A stretch of DNA of 6,510 bases, taken from Opitutaceae bacterium (GTDB lineage: Bacteria; Verrucomicrobiota; Verrucomicrobiia; Opitutales; Opitutaceae). Shown piece by piece: positions 1-6,083 of the stretch (position 1 is the first letter of the stretch; every line of letters starts with the position of its first letter). The stretch spans positions 1 to 6,510 of the forward strand of contig RGAX01000160.1 in assembly GCA_009919985.1 (NCBI GenBank), read 5' to 3'. Under the pieces are notes generated by a model. The model was not told where the DNA came from, did no database searches, and was given only the letters and a program-made list of their open reading frames with translations. Position numbers and translations under genes: made by a program.

Positions 1-1164
1 CGTCTATTGCCTTCCGCCCTCGCTCTCGCACTCACGTGCGCACCGCTCCTCCGCGCCACCGCGCCCGCGCCCGCGCCTCAAAAAATCAAGGACATCGTTA
101 TCTACGAAAACCCGCGCTTTCATTCCGCGTTCCCCTCCGTGATCCGTCGTCCCGACGGTGAATTTCTTCTTTCCTTCCGACGTGCCCCCAACCGTAAAAT
201 CTTCGGCGAAGCGGGCAACAACCACGTCGATCCCAACAGCCAACTCATGCTCCTGCGCTCGCGCGATGGCGTGACTTGGTCCCCCGAGCCCACGCTGCTC
301 TACGCCGATCCCTTCGGCGGCTCCCAAGACCCTTGCCTGCTCCAACTCCGCGACGGCACCTTGCTGTGTTTTAGCTACGGCTGGAGTTTTCTTCGCCCCG
401 ACGGCGTAGCGAAACTGAAATCTCCGTTTCTCCAAAACTTTCCCGGCTCGATCTTCAACGGTGGTTACTACCTGCGCTCGAGCGACGGAGCTCAATCTTG
501 GGCCGGCCCGTTCAAACCGCCGCATCTGGCCGCTGAAATACTCCACGACCCCTTCGGCCAACCGATCGCCGCTTACAATCGCGGCGCCCCCATCGAGGGC
601 CGCGACGGCCGCCTTTATTGGGCCTGCGCCGCCACCGACCGCGATGTCCCACGCCGCACGTCCGCCTATCTTCTTATATCCAGCGATCAGGGCAAAACGT
701 GGAATTATTCCTGCCCGATTGCCACCGATCCCGCTGCCTCCTTCAACGAAACCAATCTACTCGAAACTCCCTCCGGGGCCCTCGTCGCTTTCCTCCGCAG
801 CGAGGGGCTCGAAGACGACGCCTGCCTCGCCCGTTCCACCGACGGCGGTAAATCCTTTCAACCTTGGCAACGTCTCGGCTTTCGCGGCCACCCGCTGCAC
901 GCCCTACAGCTACCTGACCAACGCGTTCTTCTCACTTACGGCTACCGCCACGCGCCCCTTGGTATCCGCGCCCGCATTCTCAACCCCGAATGCACCGACG
1001 CCGCCACCGCGCCCGAGATAATCCTGCGCGCCGACGGCACCACCACTGATATCGGCTACCCGTGGTCCGTGCTGATCGACGGACACCACGTCCTGGTCGC
1101 ATACTACTTCAAGGGCGCCGGACCGATCCAGCATCTCGCCGGCACGATTTTGAAAATCGACTGA
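1..1164 (+). CDS. Exported sialidase-type (BNR/Asp-box) beta-propeller protein, 5' end outside window
   Basis: The frame is open from the first base. A TTG at 7 could start it, but an Arg-Leu precedes it and a hydrophobic Ala/Leu stretch follows (ALALALTCAPLLRA), so this looks like the middle of a signal peptide whose start lies upstream. Counting from position 7, four Asp-boxes are visible: SRDGVTW (85-91), SSDGAQSW (158-165), SSDQGKTW (225-232) and STDGGKSF (277-284). These mark blades of a six-bladed sialidase fold. FNETN (246-250) followed by a strand ending in Arg264 fits the Glu and Arg found in the catalytic centre of GH33-like sialidases; that assignment is inference. The classic N-terminal RIP motif is not evident, so it may be a divergent sialidase or another BNR hydrolase acting on exported glycans. 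The gene ends in TGA and converges on the menA-type gene with a 33-bp gap. None of its 27 Arg codons (counted from position 7) is CGG. Confidence 0.85.
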   Translation, partial: RLLPSALALALTCAPLLRATAPAPAPQKIKDIVIYENPRFHSAFPSVIRRPDGEFLLSFRRAPNRKIFGEAGNNHVDPNSQLMLLRSRDGVTWSPEPTLLYADPFGGSQDPCLLQLRDGTLLCFSYGWSFLRPDGVAKLKSPFLQNFPGSIFNGGYYLRSSDGAQSWAGPFKPPHLAAEILHDPFGQPIAAYNRGAPIEGRDGRLYWACAATDRDVPRRTSAYLLISSDQGKTWNYSCPIATDPAASFNETNLLETPSGALVAFLRSEGLEDDACLARSTDGGKSFQPWQRLGFRGHPLHALQLPDQRVLLTYGYRHAPLGIRARILNPECTDAATAPEIILRADGTTTDIGYPWSVLIDGHHVLVAYYFKGAGPIQHLAGTILKID

Positions 1165-1201
1165 GCTTTTAAAAAAAGCCCCTCGGCGCCTGCACGCTCA
1201 G
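1161..1201. terminator. Possible bidirectional terminator between convergent genes
   Basis: A perfect 6-bp inverted repeat, CTGAGC (1161-1166) and GCTCAG (1196-1201), encloses the convergent gap and contains the stop codons of both genes. Inside it, the minus-strand transcript reads GGGGC followed by seven U residues. The GC stem directly before the U tract is only about 3 bp, so this is a weak intrinsic terminator by eye. The position is where one would be expected. Confidence 0.25.
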
Positions 1202-2097
1202 AGCACAAACCCCGCCGCCGCTAACCCCGCGTAGGCTGCGAGCAGTTTCCCCGTATCCCCGAGCAACGCGATCAATTCTGCGGGCGTACGGCTCTTGCGC
1301 AACCGCCTTGCGTGCTGCCATGCCACAGGTGCCAGCAACAACGGCAACAAACACCAGGCCGAAAAACCGCGGGCCCAAAATACTACCGGCATAGCCCCTG
1401 CGACCAAGAGCGAGCCAGTGAACTGCGCCCGCGCAAATCTCAGCCCAAAACGAACTACGAGCGTGCGCTTGCCTGCGAGCGCATCCGTCGCCGCGTCGCG
1501 ATAGTTATTCACGACCAAGATATTTGCCGCCAACAACCCCACCGGCACCGCCGCCAGCCACACGTCGATCGTGAGGGCACCCGCTTGCACGAAGTACGTC
1601 GCCCCCACCGCCACGAGTCCGAAAAATATAAACACAAATACATCGCCGAGTCCGTTGTAACCTAGCGGCCAAGGCCCGCCCGTGTAAGCCAGCCCACACA
1701 CAATGCTGGCGATCCCGATCATGATTAGCCACGGCCCGCCCCAAGCGATCAAGCCGAGCCCCGCCACAAAAGCCGCCCCAAATACCCAGATCATCGCCCG
1801 TCGCATCACCTCAGGCCGGACCCAGCCCGCCGCCACCGCGCGCAACGGCCCCACGCGCGTCTCGGTGTCCGCGCCTTTCATGTAATCAAAATAATCGTTC
1901 GCGAAATTTGTCCCGATTTGAATCAACCCCGCAAACAACAGACACAGTGTCGCCGCCCGTAAATCCGCGCGACCCAGGTGCGCGGCAAGCGCCGTGCCCA
2001 CCAGGACCGGTGCCAGCGCCGCGGGCAAAGTCCGCGGCCGCGTCGCACTCAACCAAATTAAAAAAAACGATGGAGGATTCACAGCGTTCACCCGCAA
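1198..2097 (-). CDS. menA: 1,4-dihydroxy-2-naphthoate polyprenyltransferase (MenA, UbiA superfamily)
   Basis: Integral membrane prenyltransferase that attaches a polyprenyl chain to 1,4-dihydroxy-2-naphthoate, giving demethylmenaquinone in menaquinone synthesis. The 299 residues match the usual family length and it aligns by eye with E. coli MenA along its length: RPRTLPAA near residues 20-27, NFANDYFDYMKGAD (64-77) as the first Asp-rich Mg/diphosphate motif, RVGPLRA (81-87), LGYNGLGD (145-152), and NNYRDAATDALAGKRT (197-212) with D201 and D205 as the second Asp-rich motif. Hydrophobic helices alternate with these loops, as in UbiA proteins. The longest form starts at TTG (2097). A GTG at 2091, with CAGGG seven bases upstream, is an equally good start and loses only two residues. 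It is the last gene of the minus-strand run, 26 bp after the TPR-like gene, so it is probably cotranscribed. MenA rather than UbiA is supported by the VNNYRD and GPLR features. Confidence 0.93.
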   Translation of the reverse strand: MRVNAVNPPSFFLIWLSATRPRTLPAALAPVLVGTALAAHLGRADLRAATLCLLFAGLIQIGTNFANDYFDYMKGADTETRVGPLRAVAAGWVRPEVMRRAMIWVFGAAFVAGLGLIAWGGPWLIMIGIASIVCGLAYTGGPWPLGYNGLGDVFVFIFFGLVAVGATYFVQAGALTIDVWLAAVPVGLLAANILVVNNYRDAATDALAGKRTLVVRFGLRFARAQFTGSLLVAGAMPVVFWARGFSAWCLLPLLLAPVAWQHARRLRKSRTPAELIALLGDTGKLLAAYAGLAAAGFVL

Positions 2098-2123
2098 ACC
2101 CTGCGTGTAATCCTAGCGTACTG

Positions 2124-2954
2124 TCAAAGGCTGCGTCCACTCGTCGCCGGCGCATCGGGGCGAAAGGCCTGTTCGGGCGTCAGGCGCAACGTCCGCTCCA
2201 GCTCCCGGATGCGCGTCAACACCAAGGGCGCGTCCGCCGCTTCATCGTCGCGCGGCAACTGGGGATACAAGGCGCACAACCAGGCGTAAGCCTCAGCGTT
2301 GCGCCCTTGTCGCTTCAAGAGCTCAGCATAAATCCGCGCCGCGTAATAGGGTCCGCCTTTTTCCTCCCACGCGCGCCTATAACTGGCCGCCGCCGCGCCG
2401 ACATCGCCTAATTTATTCAGCTCGATGTGCGCCTGCTCGATCCACAGCGCGATGGTATCAGACTGAACGCGCCGCGCGGCCGTGATCTGCACTAACGCTA
2501 GGCGCGCGTGCTCAATTTCGATCACGCGCCGTCGCGTTTCGGGCACCGCATCGTAGCCGCCCTCCGCGTCGATGCGCCACACGGGTAAATCGTAAGCTAA
2601 AATACGCGCTCCATTCAGCCAAAAATAAAGCGGCCGCGGGTCCACCGCCACCACCGCCCGCAACAAGGTTTGCGTGCCCGGCAGATCACGTTGCTCCCAA
2701 CCGGCGTACATCCGAATCCACAAAAAATCTGCCGCCAGCGCCCGGAATCCACCCAGCCAACCCAGAAGAGCTCCTGCCCCCGGAGAGGCCGACAGAGTCC
2801 CGCGTTGCGCCGTCGCCGCCGGGGCCGCCGGCCACACGCGGTTAAGCAACGCACCCGTCAATGCGAGTGCCCCAACCGCGATCAAAAGCGTGCGCAGCCT
2901 AGACTTCACGTTCGCGAAAAGAGCGGACTGCCAGCGCGAGCGCAACCGCTGCAT
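2124..2954 (-). CDS. Membrane-anchored TPR-like protein of unknown function, ABC operon member
   Basis: I do not recognise a named family. Residues about 20-38 form one hydrophobic segment after a basic N-terminus, suggesting a single membrane anchor with the rest on the far side. A distinctive block follows, GWLGGFRALAADFLWIR (65-81), then DPRPLYFW (105-112). Helical, TPR-like sequence (about 180-235, including AAASYRRAWEEKGGPYYAARIYAEL split over two helices) forms the C-terminal half. The start is uncertain: ATG at 2954 overlaps the permease gene by 56 bp and has GGGAG only three bases upstream, whereas GTG at 2909 overlaps by 11 bp and gives a shorter 261-residue form starting just before the membrane segment, but lacks a clear ribosome binding site. 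Its tight linkage to the permease suggests an accessory or substrate-handling role for the ABC system; that is inference from context only. Confidence 0.75.
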   Translation of the reverse strand: MQRLRSRWQSALFANVKSRLRTLLIAVGALALTGALLNRVWPAAPAATAQRGTLSASPGAGALLGWLGGFRALAADFLWIRMYAGWEQRDLPGTQTLLRAVVAVDPRPLYFWLNGARILAYDLPVWRIDAEGGYDAVPETRRRVIEIEHARLALVQITAARRVQSDTIALWIEQAHIELNKLGDVGAAAASYRRAWEEKGGPYYAARIYAELLKRQGRNAEAYAWLCALYPQLPRDDEAADAPLVLTRIRELERTLRLTPEQAFRPDAPATSGRSL

Positions 2955-3723
2955 AGACTCCCGCGTATACGCTCACCTGCGCGAGTCCACTCCACGTCCA
3001 TGTTCCGTCGGCGGGTAGCACGAAGCGTTGAAAATCGGGAAACATCCAATGAATCAGCGTCGCTGGCACGCTCATCAGCGAGGCAGCGTTGCGCTCGTAC
3101 GCCGCTTGCGCGAGGCCCTGCAAATGACAGATGACAAAACCTGCGCCGCCCGCCATCACCGCAAAAATCTGCGTCTGAGCAAAACTCGCCACGAGTAACG
3201 TCCCGGCCGCGAGCAGCGCCAGTTTCAGAGCGTGCAAATACGCTGAAACCCAAAGTGCGCCGAAATTCACGGCATGCGCTGCCGCCCACGCCTCGGGCTG
3301 ATCAACTTGCAACGCGAGTTGCCGTTGCCCCAACACACCGACGAGCGTCGCCGTCAACAATCCACAAAACGCCACAGCCACCACCGCTACGCCGAGAAAT
3401 TTTCCGAGGAGAAATTCTGTGCGCCACACCGGCTTGGCCAGCAACGTGAGCGCCGTGCGGTGTTCGATTTCACTAAAAAATAGCTGCGCCGTGAGCGCGA
3501 TCGTGAGCGCGGCACCGAAGCCCGCGATCGCCCCATCGCCAAAATCGGCGATGAATTTCAGCTCGGATATGCCGAAATTAAAATCCCGCAGCCCACGTAC
3601 CCCGAGTACCAATCCGGCGGCGATCAAAACGAGTGCGTGGAGTAATTTTTGGCGCAACGCCTCGCGCAGCGTGACGCCCGCGATCAAGCCGACCCGTCGC
3701 AACGAAAACGGAACGGTGTTCAT
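2899..3723 (-). CDS. ABC-2 type transporter permease (NosY-like)
   Basis: Membrane subunit of an ABC system, 274 residues from the ATG at 3723. Hydrophobic segments at about 27-43, 62-82, 108-132, 157-180, 184-205 and 247-267 give the six spans typical of ABC-2 permeases. Between spans two and three lies the cytoplasmic sequence SEIEHRTALTLLAKPVWR (84-101) running into TEFLLGK, the characteristic motif of NosY/COG1277-type permeases that contacts the ATPase. The same frame extends upstream to 3840, but that extension is polar, Arg-rich and lies inside the ATPase gene. The ATG at 3723 forms an ATGA overlap with the ATPase stop, which strongly favours this start and translational coupling. The substrate cannot be read from the sequence. 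The partner ATPase is encoded immediately upstream. Confidence 0.9.
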   Translation of the reverse strand: MNTVPFSLRRVGLIAGVTLREALRQKLLHALVLIAAGLVLGVRGLRDFNFGISELKFIADFGDGAIAGFGAALTIALTAQLFFSEIEHRTALTLLAKPVWRTEFLLGKFLGVAVVAVAFCGLLTATLVGVLGQRQLALQVDQPEAWAAAHAVNFGALWVSAYLHALKLALLAAGTLLVASFAQTQIFAVMAGGAGFVICHLQGLAQAAYERNAASLMSVPATLIHWMFPDFQRFVLPADGTWTWSGLAQVSVYAGVYAAVALALAVRSFREREV

Positions 3724-4592
3724 GGCGCGCGTTCCTCTGTTTGCTGCCGGTTGCGCTCCACTCGTTCGATGAAGATCTGATCGAGTCGCGCGGAGGGGCC
3801 ACCGAGAGCAGCCGCAGTCTTGCCCCGGGCGACGAGCCATTGCGCCAACTCGGCCTGCTCCGCCGCGTTGAGCGTATCGGATGAATTTTTACCCTCGGCG
3901 GACAACGCCGCCACCGTACCGCAAGCGAGCAAGCGACCTTTATCAAGGATGGCGACGCGGTCGCAAACCTCCTCAATCTGCGCGAGCAGGTGCGAGGTGA
4001 TGAGCACGGTTTTACCGCGCGCTTTAAGTTCGCGGATAAGCTCTGTGATCGCCGCCGCTCCGATGGGATCCACGCCCGCCGTCGGCTCGTCGAGAATCAC
4101 CAATTGCGGGTCATGCACGAGCGCCTGCGCGAGGCCGATGCGTTGCAACATGCCCTTCGAATACGTTCCCACGCGTCGATCCGCCGCCTCGGCGAGTCCC
4201 ACCCAAGTAATCACTTCGACGACGCGCGCGGCGAGGGTCGCACCCTGTAAACCGCAGATACGGCCGTAAAAGGTGACGAGTTCGCGCCCGCTTAAGAAGC
4301 GATAAAAGTGGGGCGCCTCCGGCAGGTAGCCGACGGCCAACCGCGCCTCGACTTGCTCGCTCGACACGCCAAAGACCCGACACACTCCCGTGGTGGGGCG
4401 CAACAAACCCAAAATAACTTTGATCGTCGTGCTTTTGCCTGAGCCGTTGGGCCCAAGTAGGCCAAAAATTTCCCCGGGGGCGATCGCGAGGCTAAGGTTG
4501 TCCACCGCGCGCAGCCGCACGCCACGCAGCCCCAAGGCGAAATCCTTGGTCAACCCGCTCAACTCGACCGCCGGTGATCCGCTAGCAATCAT
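3720..4592 (-). CDS. ABC transporter ATP-binding protein
   Basis: Cytoplasmic ATPase that powers the adjacent permease. All nucleotide-binding motifs are present: Walker A GPNGSGKST (47-55), signature YSKGMLQR (144-151), Walker B LVILDEPTAGVDP (164-176) and the H-loop histidine ITSH (198-201). The Q-loop position reads GYLPE (88-92) instead of carrying Gln, which is common in the NatA/CcmA-like exporters that pair with ABC-2 permeases, so it is not evidence of inactivity. At 290 residues it is somewhat longer than a bare domain. The C-terminal part after about residue 230 (KNSSDTLNAAEQAELAQWLV and onward) may be a short regulatory extension. Its ATG overlaps the acylphosphatase stop as ATGA (4589-4592), and its own stop overlaps the permease start in the same way, indicating coupled translation of three genes. 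Confidence 0.94.
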   Translation of the reverse strand: MIASGSPAVELSGLTKDFALGLRGVRLRAVDNLSLAIAPGEIFGLLGPNGSGKSTTIKVILGLLRPTTGVCRVFGVSSEQVEARLAVGYLPEAPHFYRFLSGRELVTFYGRICGLQGATLAARVVEVITWVGLAEAADRRVGTYSKGMLQRIGLAQALVHDPQLVILDEPTAGVDPIGAAAITELIRELKARGKTVLITSHLLAQIEEVCDRVAILDKGRLLACGTVAALSAEGKNSSDTLNAAEQAELAQWLVARGKTAAALGGPSARLDQIFIERVERNRQQTEERAP

Positions 4593-4864
4593 TTGATCAC
4601 AAAACCGCTAAATTGAGCGGGTCGCGCCGCCGGGTAACGCTCGGCCTTACGCACGTAGCCATGCATCCGCTCACTGACGGCCTGGATAAACGCATCCACG
4701 ACTTCTTGCCGGCCCTCGGCCTCGAGTTGCACGCGGCCGTCAGGCAAGTTTTCCACCAAGCCGGCGACTTCAAACTCCCGGGCGACTTGGAGCGTAGCAT
4801 AGCGAAAACCGACCCCCTGTACTCGTCCAGTAAATATTACTCGCTCGTGATGCACATCAGCCAT
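4589..4864 (-). CDS. acyP: Acylphosphatase
   Basis: Small cytosolic enzyme hydrolysing the carboxyl-phosphate bond of acyl phosphates such as acetyl phosphate. The 91 residues equal the family's usual size. The phosphate-binding loop GRVQGVGFR (13-21) is intact, with catalytic Arg21. The second motif GLVENLPDGRV (35-45) holds catalytic Asn39; the Trp often found after the Gly is Leu here. The gene is first in the minus-strand run, and its stop codon overlaps the ABC ATPase start, so it probably shares a promoter with the transporter genes. No convincing Shine-Dalgarno sequence precedes ATG 4864. GTG at 4855 is an alternative start but would trim only three residues before the core. Confidence 0.93.
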   Translation of the reverse strand: MADVHHERVIFTGRVQGVGFRYATLQVAREFEVAGLVENLPDGRVQLEAEGRQEVVDAFIQAVSERMHGYVRKAERYPAARPAQFSGFVIK

Positions 4865-4985
4865 GTTGCGAACAAGCTAGTCTTGGCGTTGGATGGCGTT
4901 CAATCCGCAAAACGCGCGAGATAAGCCCAGTGTCACATTTTAGTTTGCATTCCGAGAATCCGCCCGCTCATTTCCAGAGAACCTG
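4865..4985. promoter_or_regulatory. Divergent intergenic region driving the acyP-ABC-menA run and the acidic-protein gene
   Basis: These 121 bp separate two divergently transcribed units, so promoters in both directions should lie here. By eye, the minus strand has TTATCT as a weak -10-like element but no good -35 at 17 bp, and the plus strand offers only weak matches near 4935-4950. I cannot place either promoter precisely. AGAGA at 4976-4980 is a plausible ribosome binding site five bases before the plus-strand ATG. Confidence 0.4.
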
Positions 4986-5681
4986 ATGAGTAACTTCAAT
5001 TCTGACGGCCCCTCGGGCAACGAGTGGGAAGAGCGCGGCGATCTCGCTTGGAACGAATTCGACTGGGAGCGTTACCTGCGCGAGCAGGACGAATCCATCG
5101 GCCGTTACCAAAAATTTTACGAAGCCTCCATCGACACGCCTGACCGCATCGATGCCGTAGCCGCCCAGATGGGCTGGAGCTTGGAAGACTGGACCGAAGA
5201 AGGCGGCGAAATCCCTGATTCCGACGACGACGAGGAAGACGACGAAGAATTCCCAGACAAGGGTGACGTCTACACGCTGCACAAAAATCCGATTTTCATC
5301 GCCACCAAAGCGATCACCCAATCCCTGCAACATACCTGGTCACAAGCCGCCGGGGATGCGCAGCAACTGCCCGCGCCGGTGTCTCTGAGCCTGCTGACCG
5401 CGTTGCATCGAGGCGAAGATCAGGCCATACAGGCGATTCACGCCCTCGATTTCGGCGATTACGCGATGGCGATCAGTCTGTTCAAGCGCGCGCTCAACGT
5501 ACTCAACAGCACATTCGCCTTACTCAATTCCGATGAAGCCGGTCGCCCGACTGCCGTCGTAGCCTTTCGCTTCTATGCGTTGCCTAGGCTCTTTGATTTG
5601 AGGGAGATATGGCTGCGAGTGATCAACGAATGCCGCGAGGAGCTCGAGCGTCCCGACGACCCGGAAGACGACGAAGAGTAA
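4986..5681 (+). CDS. Conserved-looking acidic protein of unknown function
   Basis: This 231-residue protein has no signal peptide or membrane span and is probably cytosolic. I do not recognise its family. Three parts can be seen: an N-terminal segment rich in Trp, Glu and Asp (EWEERGDLAWNEFDWERYLREQD, split as 13-24 and 25-35) continuing to MGWSLEDW (62-69); a pure acidic linker DSDDDEEDDEE (78-88) with a second acidic tail PDDPEDDEE (223-231); and between them a helical domain (about 105-220) with Leu/Ala-rich helices such as YAMAISLFKRALNVLNS (159-175), which resembles a TPR or HEPN-like helical bundle without diagnostic motifs. The ribosome binding site AGAGA sits five bases before ATG. 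Of 14 Arg codons, none is CGG and two are AGG near the end. It lies alone between a divergent operon and a tRNA gene. Confidence 0.82.
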   Translation: MSNFNSDGPSGNEWEERGDLAWNEFDWERYLREQDESIGRYQKFYEASIDTPDRIDAVAAQMGWSLEDWTEEGGEIPDSDDDEEDDEEFPDKGDVYTLHKNPIFIATKAITQSLQHTWSQAAGDAQQLPAPVSLSLLTALHRGEDQAIQAIHALDFGDYAMAISLFKRALNVLNSTFALLNSDEAGRPTAVVAFRFYALPRLFDLREIWLRVINECREELERPDDPEDDEE

Positions 5682-5710
5682 GAATTTGGTCCCGTTACCG
5701 AACTAAGATG

Positions 5711-5736
5711 GGGCGAGGCTGAAAAACGCCTTGCCC
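5711..5736 (+). terminator. Hairpin downstream of the acidic-protein gene, possible terminator
   Basis: GGGCGAGGC (5711-5719) pairs with GCCTTGCCC (5728-5736) over 9 bp with one G-U pair and an 8-base loop containing AAAAA. It starts 30 bp after the stop codon at 5681, where a terminator is expected. The tail after the stem is only TTCG, with no U tract, so it is either a weak intrinsic terminator, an RNA 3'-end stabiliser or part of the tRNA leader. Confidence 0.45.
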
Positions 5737-5772
5737 TTCGACGTACAGCTTCATTGGGTAACGAACTGCTTC

Positions 5773-5864
<92 letters not shown>

Positions 5865-5942
5865 GTTTGCTAATGAAGCATGTTCTGGTCAGTTGCGTCG
5901 CGAAGTCCGAGGCGAGTGGTCTGATAACACGAACTCTACAGT

Positions 5943-5957
5943 CATGTTAAAAACATG
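5943..5957. repeat. Perfect short inverted repeat CATGTT-AAA-AACATG
   Basis: Two perfect 6-bp arms (5943-5948 and 5952-5957) flank an AAA centre. The right arm extended by one base, AACATGC (5952-5958), is also the reverse complement of GCATGTT at 5878-5884, so the motif occurs once more in the region. It has no U tract and looks more like a protein-binding dyad than a terminator, but short AT-rich dyads arise by chance. Confidence 0.4.
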
Positions 5958-6003
5958 CGGGATCAGGAATTCGGCCGGGCAACACTAAGTTCGGCTCGTC
6001 GCC

Positions 6004-6061
6004 TTTCACATAGACGAGTCCTTGTTTTCAGATAGACGACTTTATTCTTTCACTTGGACGG
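6004..6061 (+). repeat. Three imperfect 14-bp direct repeats at an exact 22-bp period
   Basis: The copies are TTTCACATAGACGA (6004-6017), TTTCAGATAGACGA (6026-6039) and TTTCACTTGGACGG (6048-6061). Copies one and two differ at one base, and copy three matches copy one at 11 of 14. The 8-bp spacers (6018-6025 and 6040-6047) are unlike each other, so the repeat unit rather than a longer duplication is conserved. A 22-bp period is close to two helical turns and would place three binding sites on one face of the DNA. The array ends 22 bp before the ATPase ATG, which fits an operator or iteron-like protein-binding site; function is inferred. Confidence 0.6.
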
Positions 6062-6083
6062 ACAGGCCGGCAGGCTGCCAGCC

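Larger units (their letters stand above)
5865..6083 (+). other. Non-coding or decayed segment between tRNA-Ser and the ATPase gene
   Basis: No gene of normal size fits these 219 bp on either strand. The stretch holds a 25-codon reading frame (5873-5950), the inverted repeat 5943-5957, a possible hairpin GACGAG/CTCGTC (5995-6000 with 6013-6018), the 22-bp-period repeat array (6004-6061) and short overlapping palindromes next to the ATPase start (6066-6083). No second copy of the tRNA 3' end, which would mark an att site, is visible within the window. Confidence 0.6.

Noticed and set aside
461..1021. Long plus-strand open frame of 186 codons inside the sialidase-type gene
   Set aside because: Its translation is Pro/Ala/Thr-rich low-complexity sequence with no family signal, and it lies within a gene with four Asp-boxes. 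Long alternative frames are expected in GC-rich coding DNA.
3724..3840. N-terminal extension of the permease frame up to 3840
   Set aside because: The extra 39 residues are Arg-rich, non-hydrophobic and lie inside the ATPase gene. The ATG at 3723 in an ATGA overlap is a far better start.
3820..4269. Plus-strand open frame of 149 codons opposite the ABC ATPase
   Set aside because: It is antisense to a gene with all ABC motifs, has no recognisable domain, and is rich in Ser/Arg/Ala/Pro as expected for a shadow frame.
4317..4331. Missing Gln in the ABC ATPase Q-loop (GYLPE) as a sign of an inactive ATPase
   Set aside because: Glu at this position is frequent in ATPases that pair with ABC-2 permeases, and every other catalytic motif is intact.
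5692..5763. Inverted pair CGTTACC (5692-5698) and GGTAACG (5757-5763) around the hairpin before the tRNA
   Set aside because: The arms are seven bases and 58 bp apart, so chance is likely, and the local 9-bp hairpin between them is the better structure.
6022..6048. Promoter with TTGTTT (6022-6027) and TATTCT (6043-6048)
   Set aside because: The 15-bp spacing and weak -35 match do not support a sigma-70 promoter by eye. A promoter for the ATPase probably lies near here but cannot be placed.
5865..6083. CRISPR array, from the regularly spaced repeats
   Set aside because: Only three 14-bp units with 8-bp spacers are present, which is much shorter than CRISPR repeats and spacers, and no cas gene is in the window.
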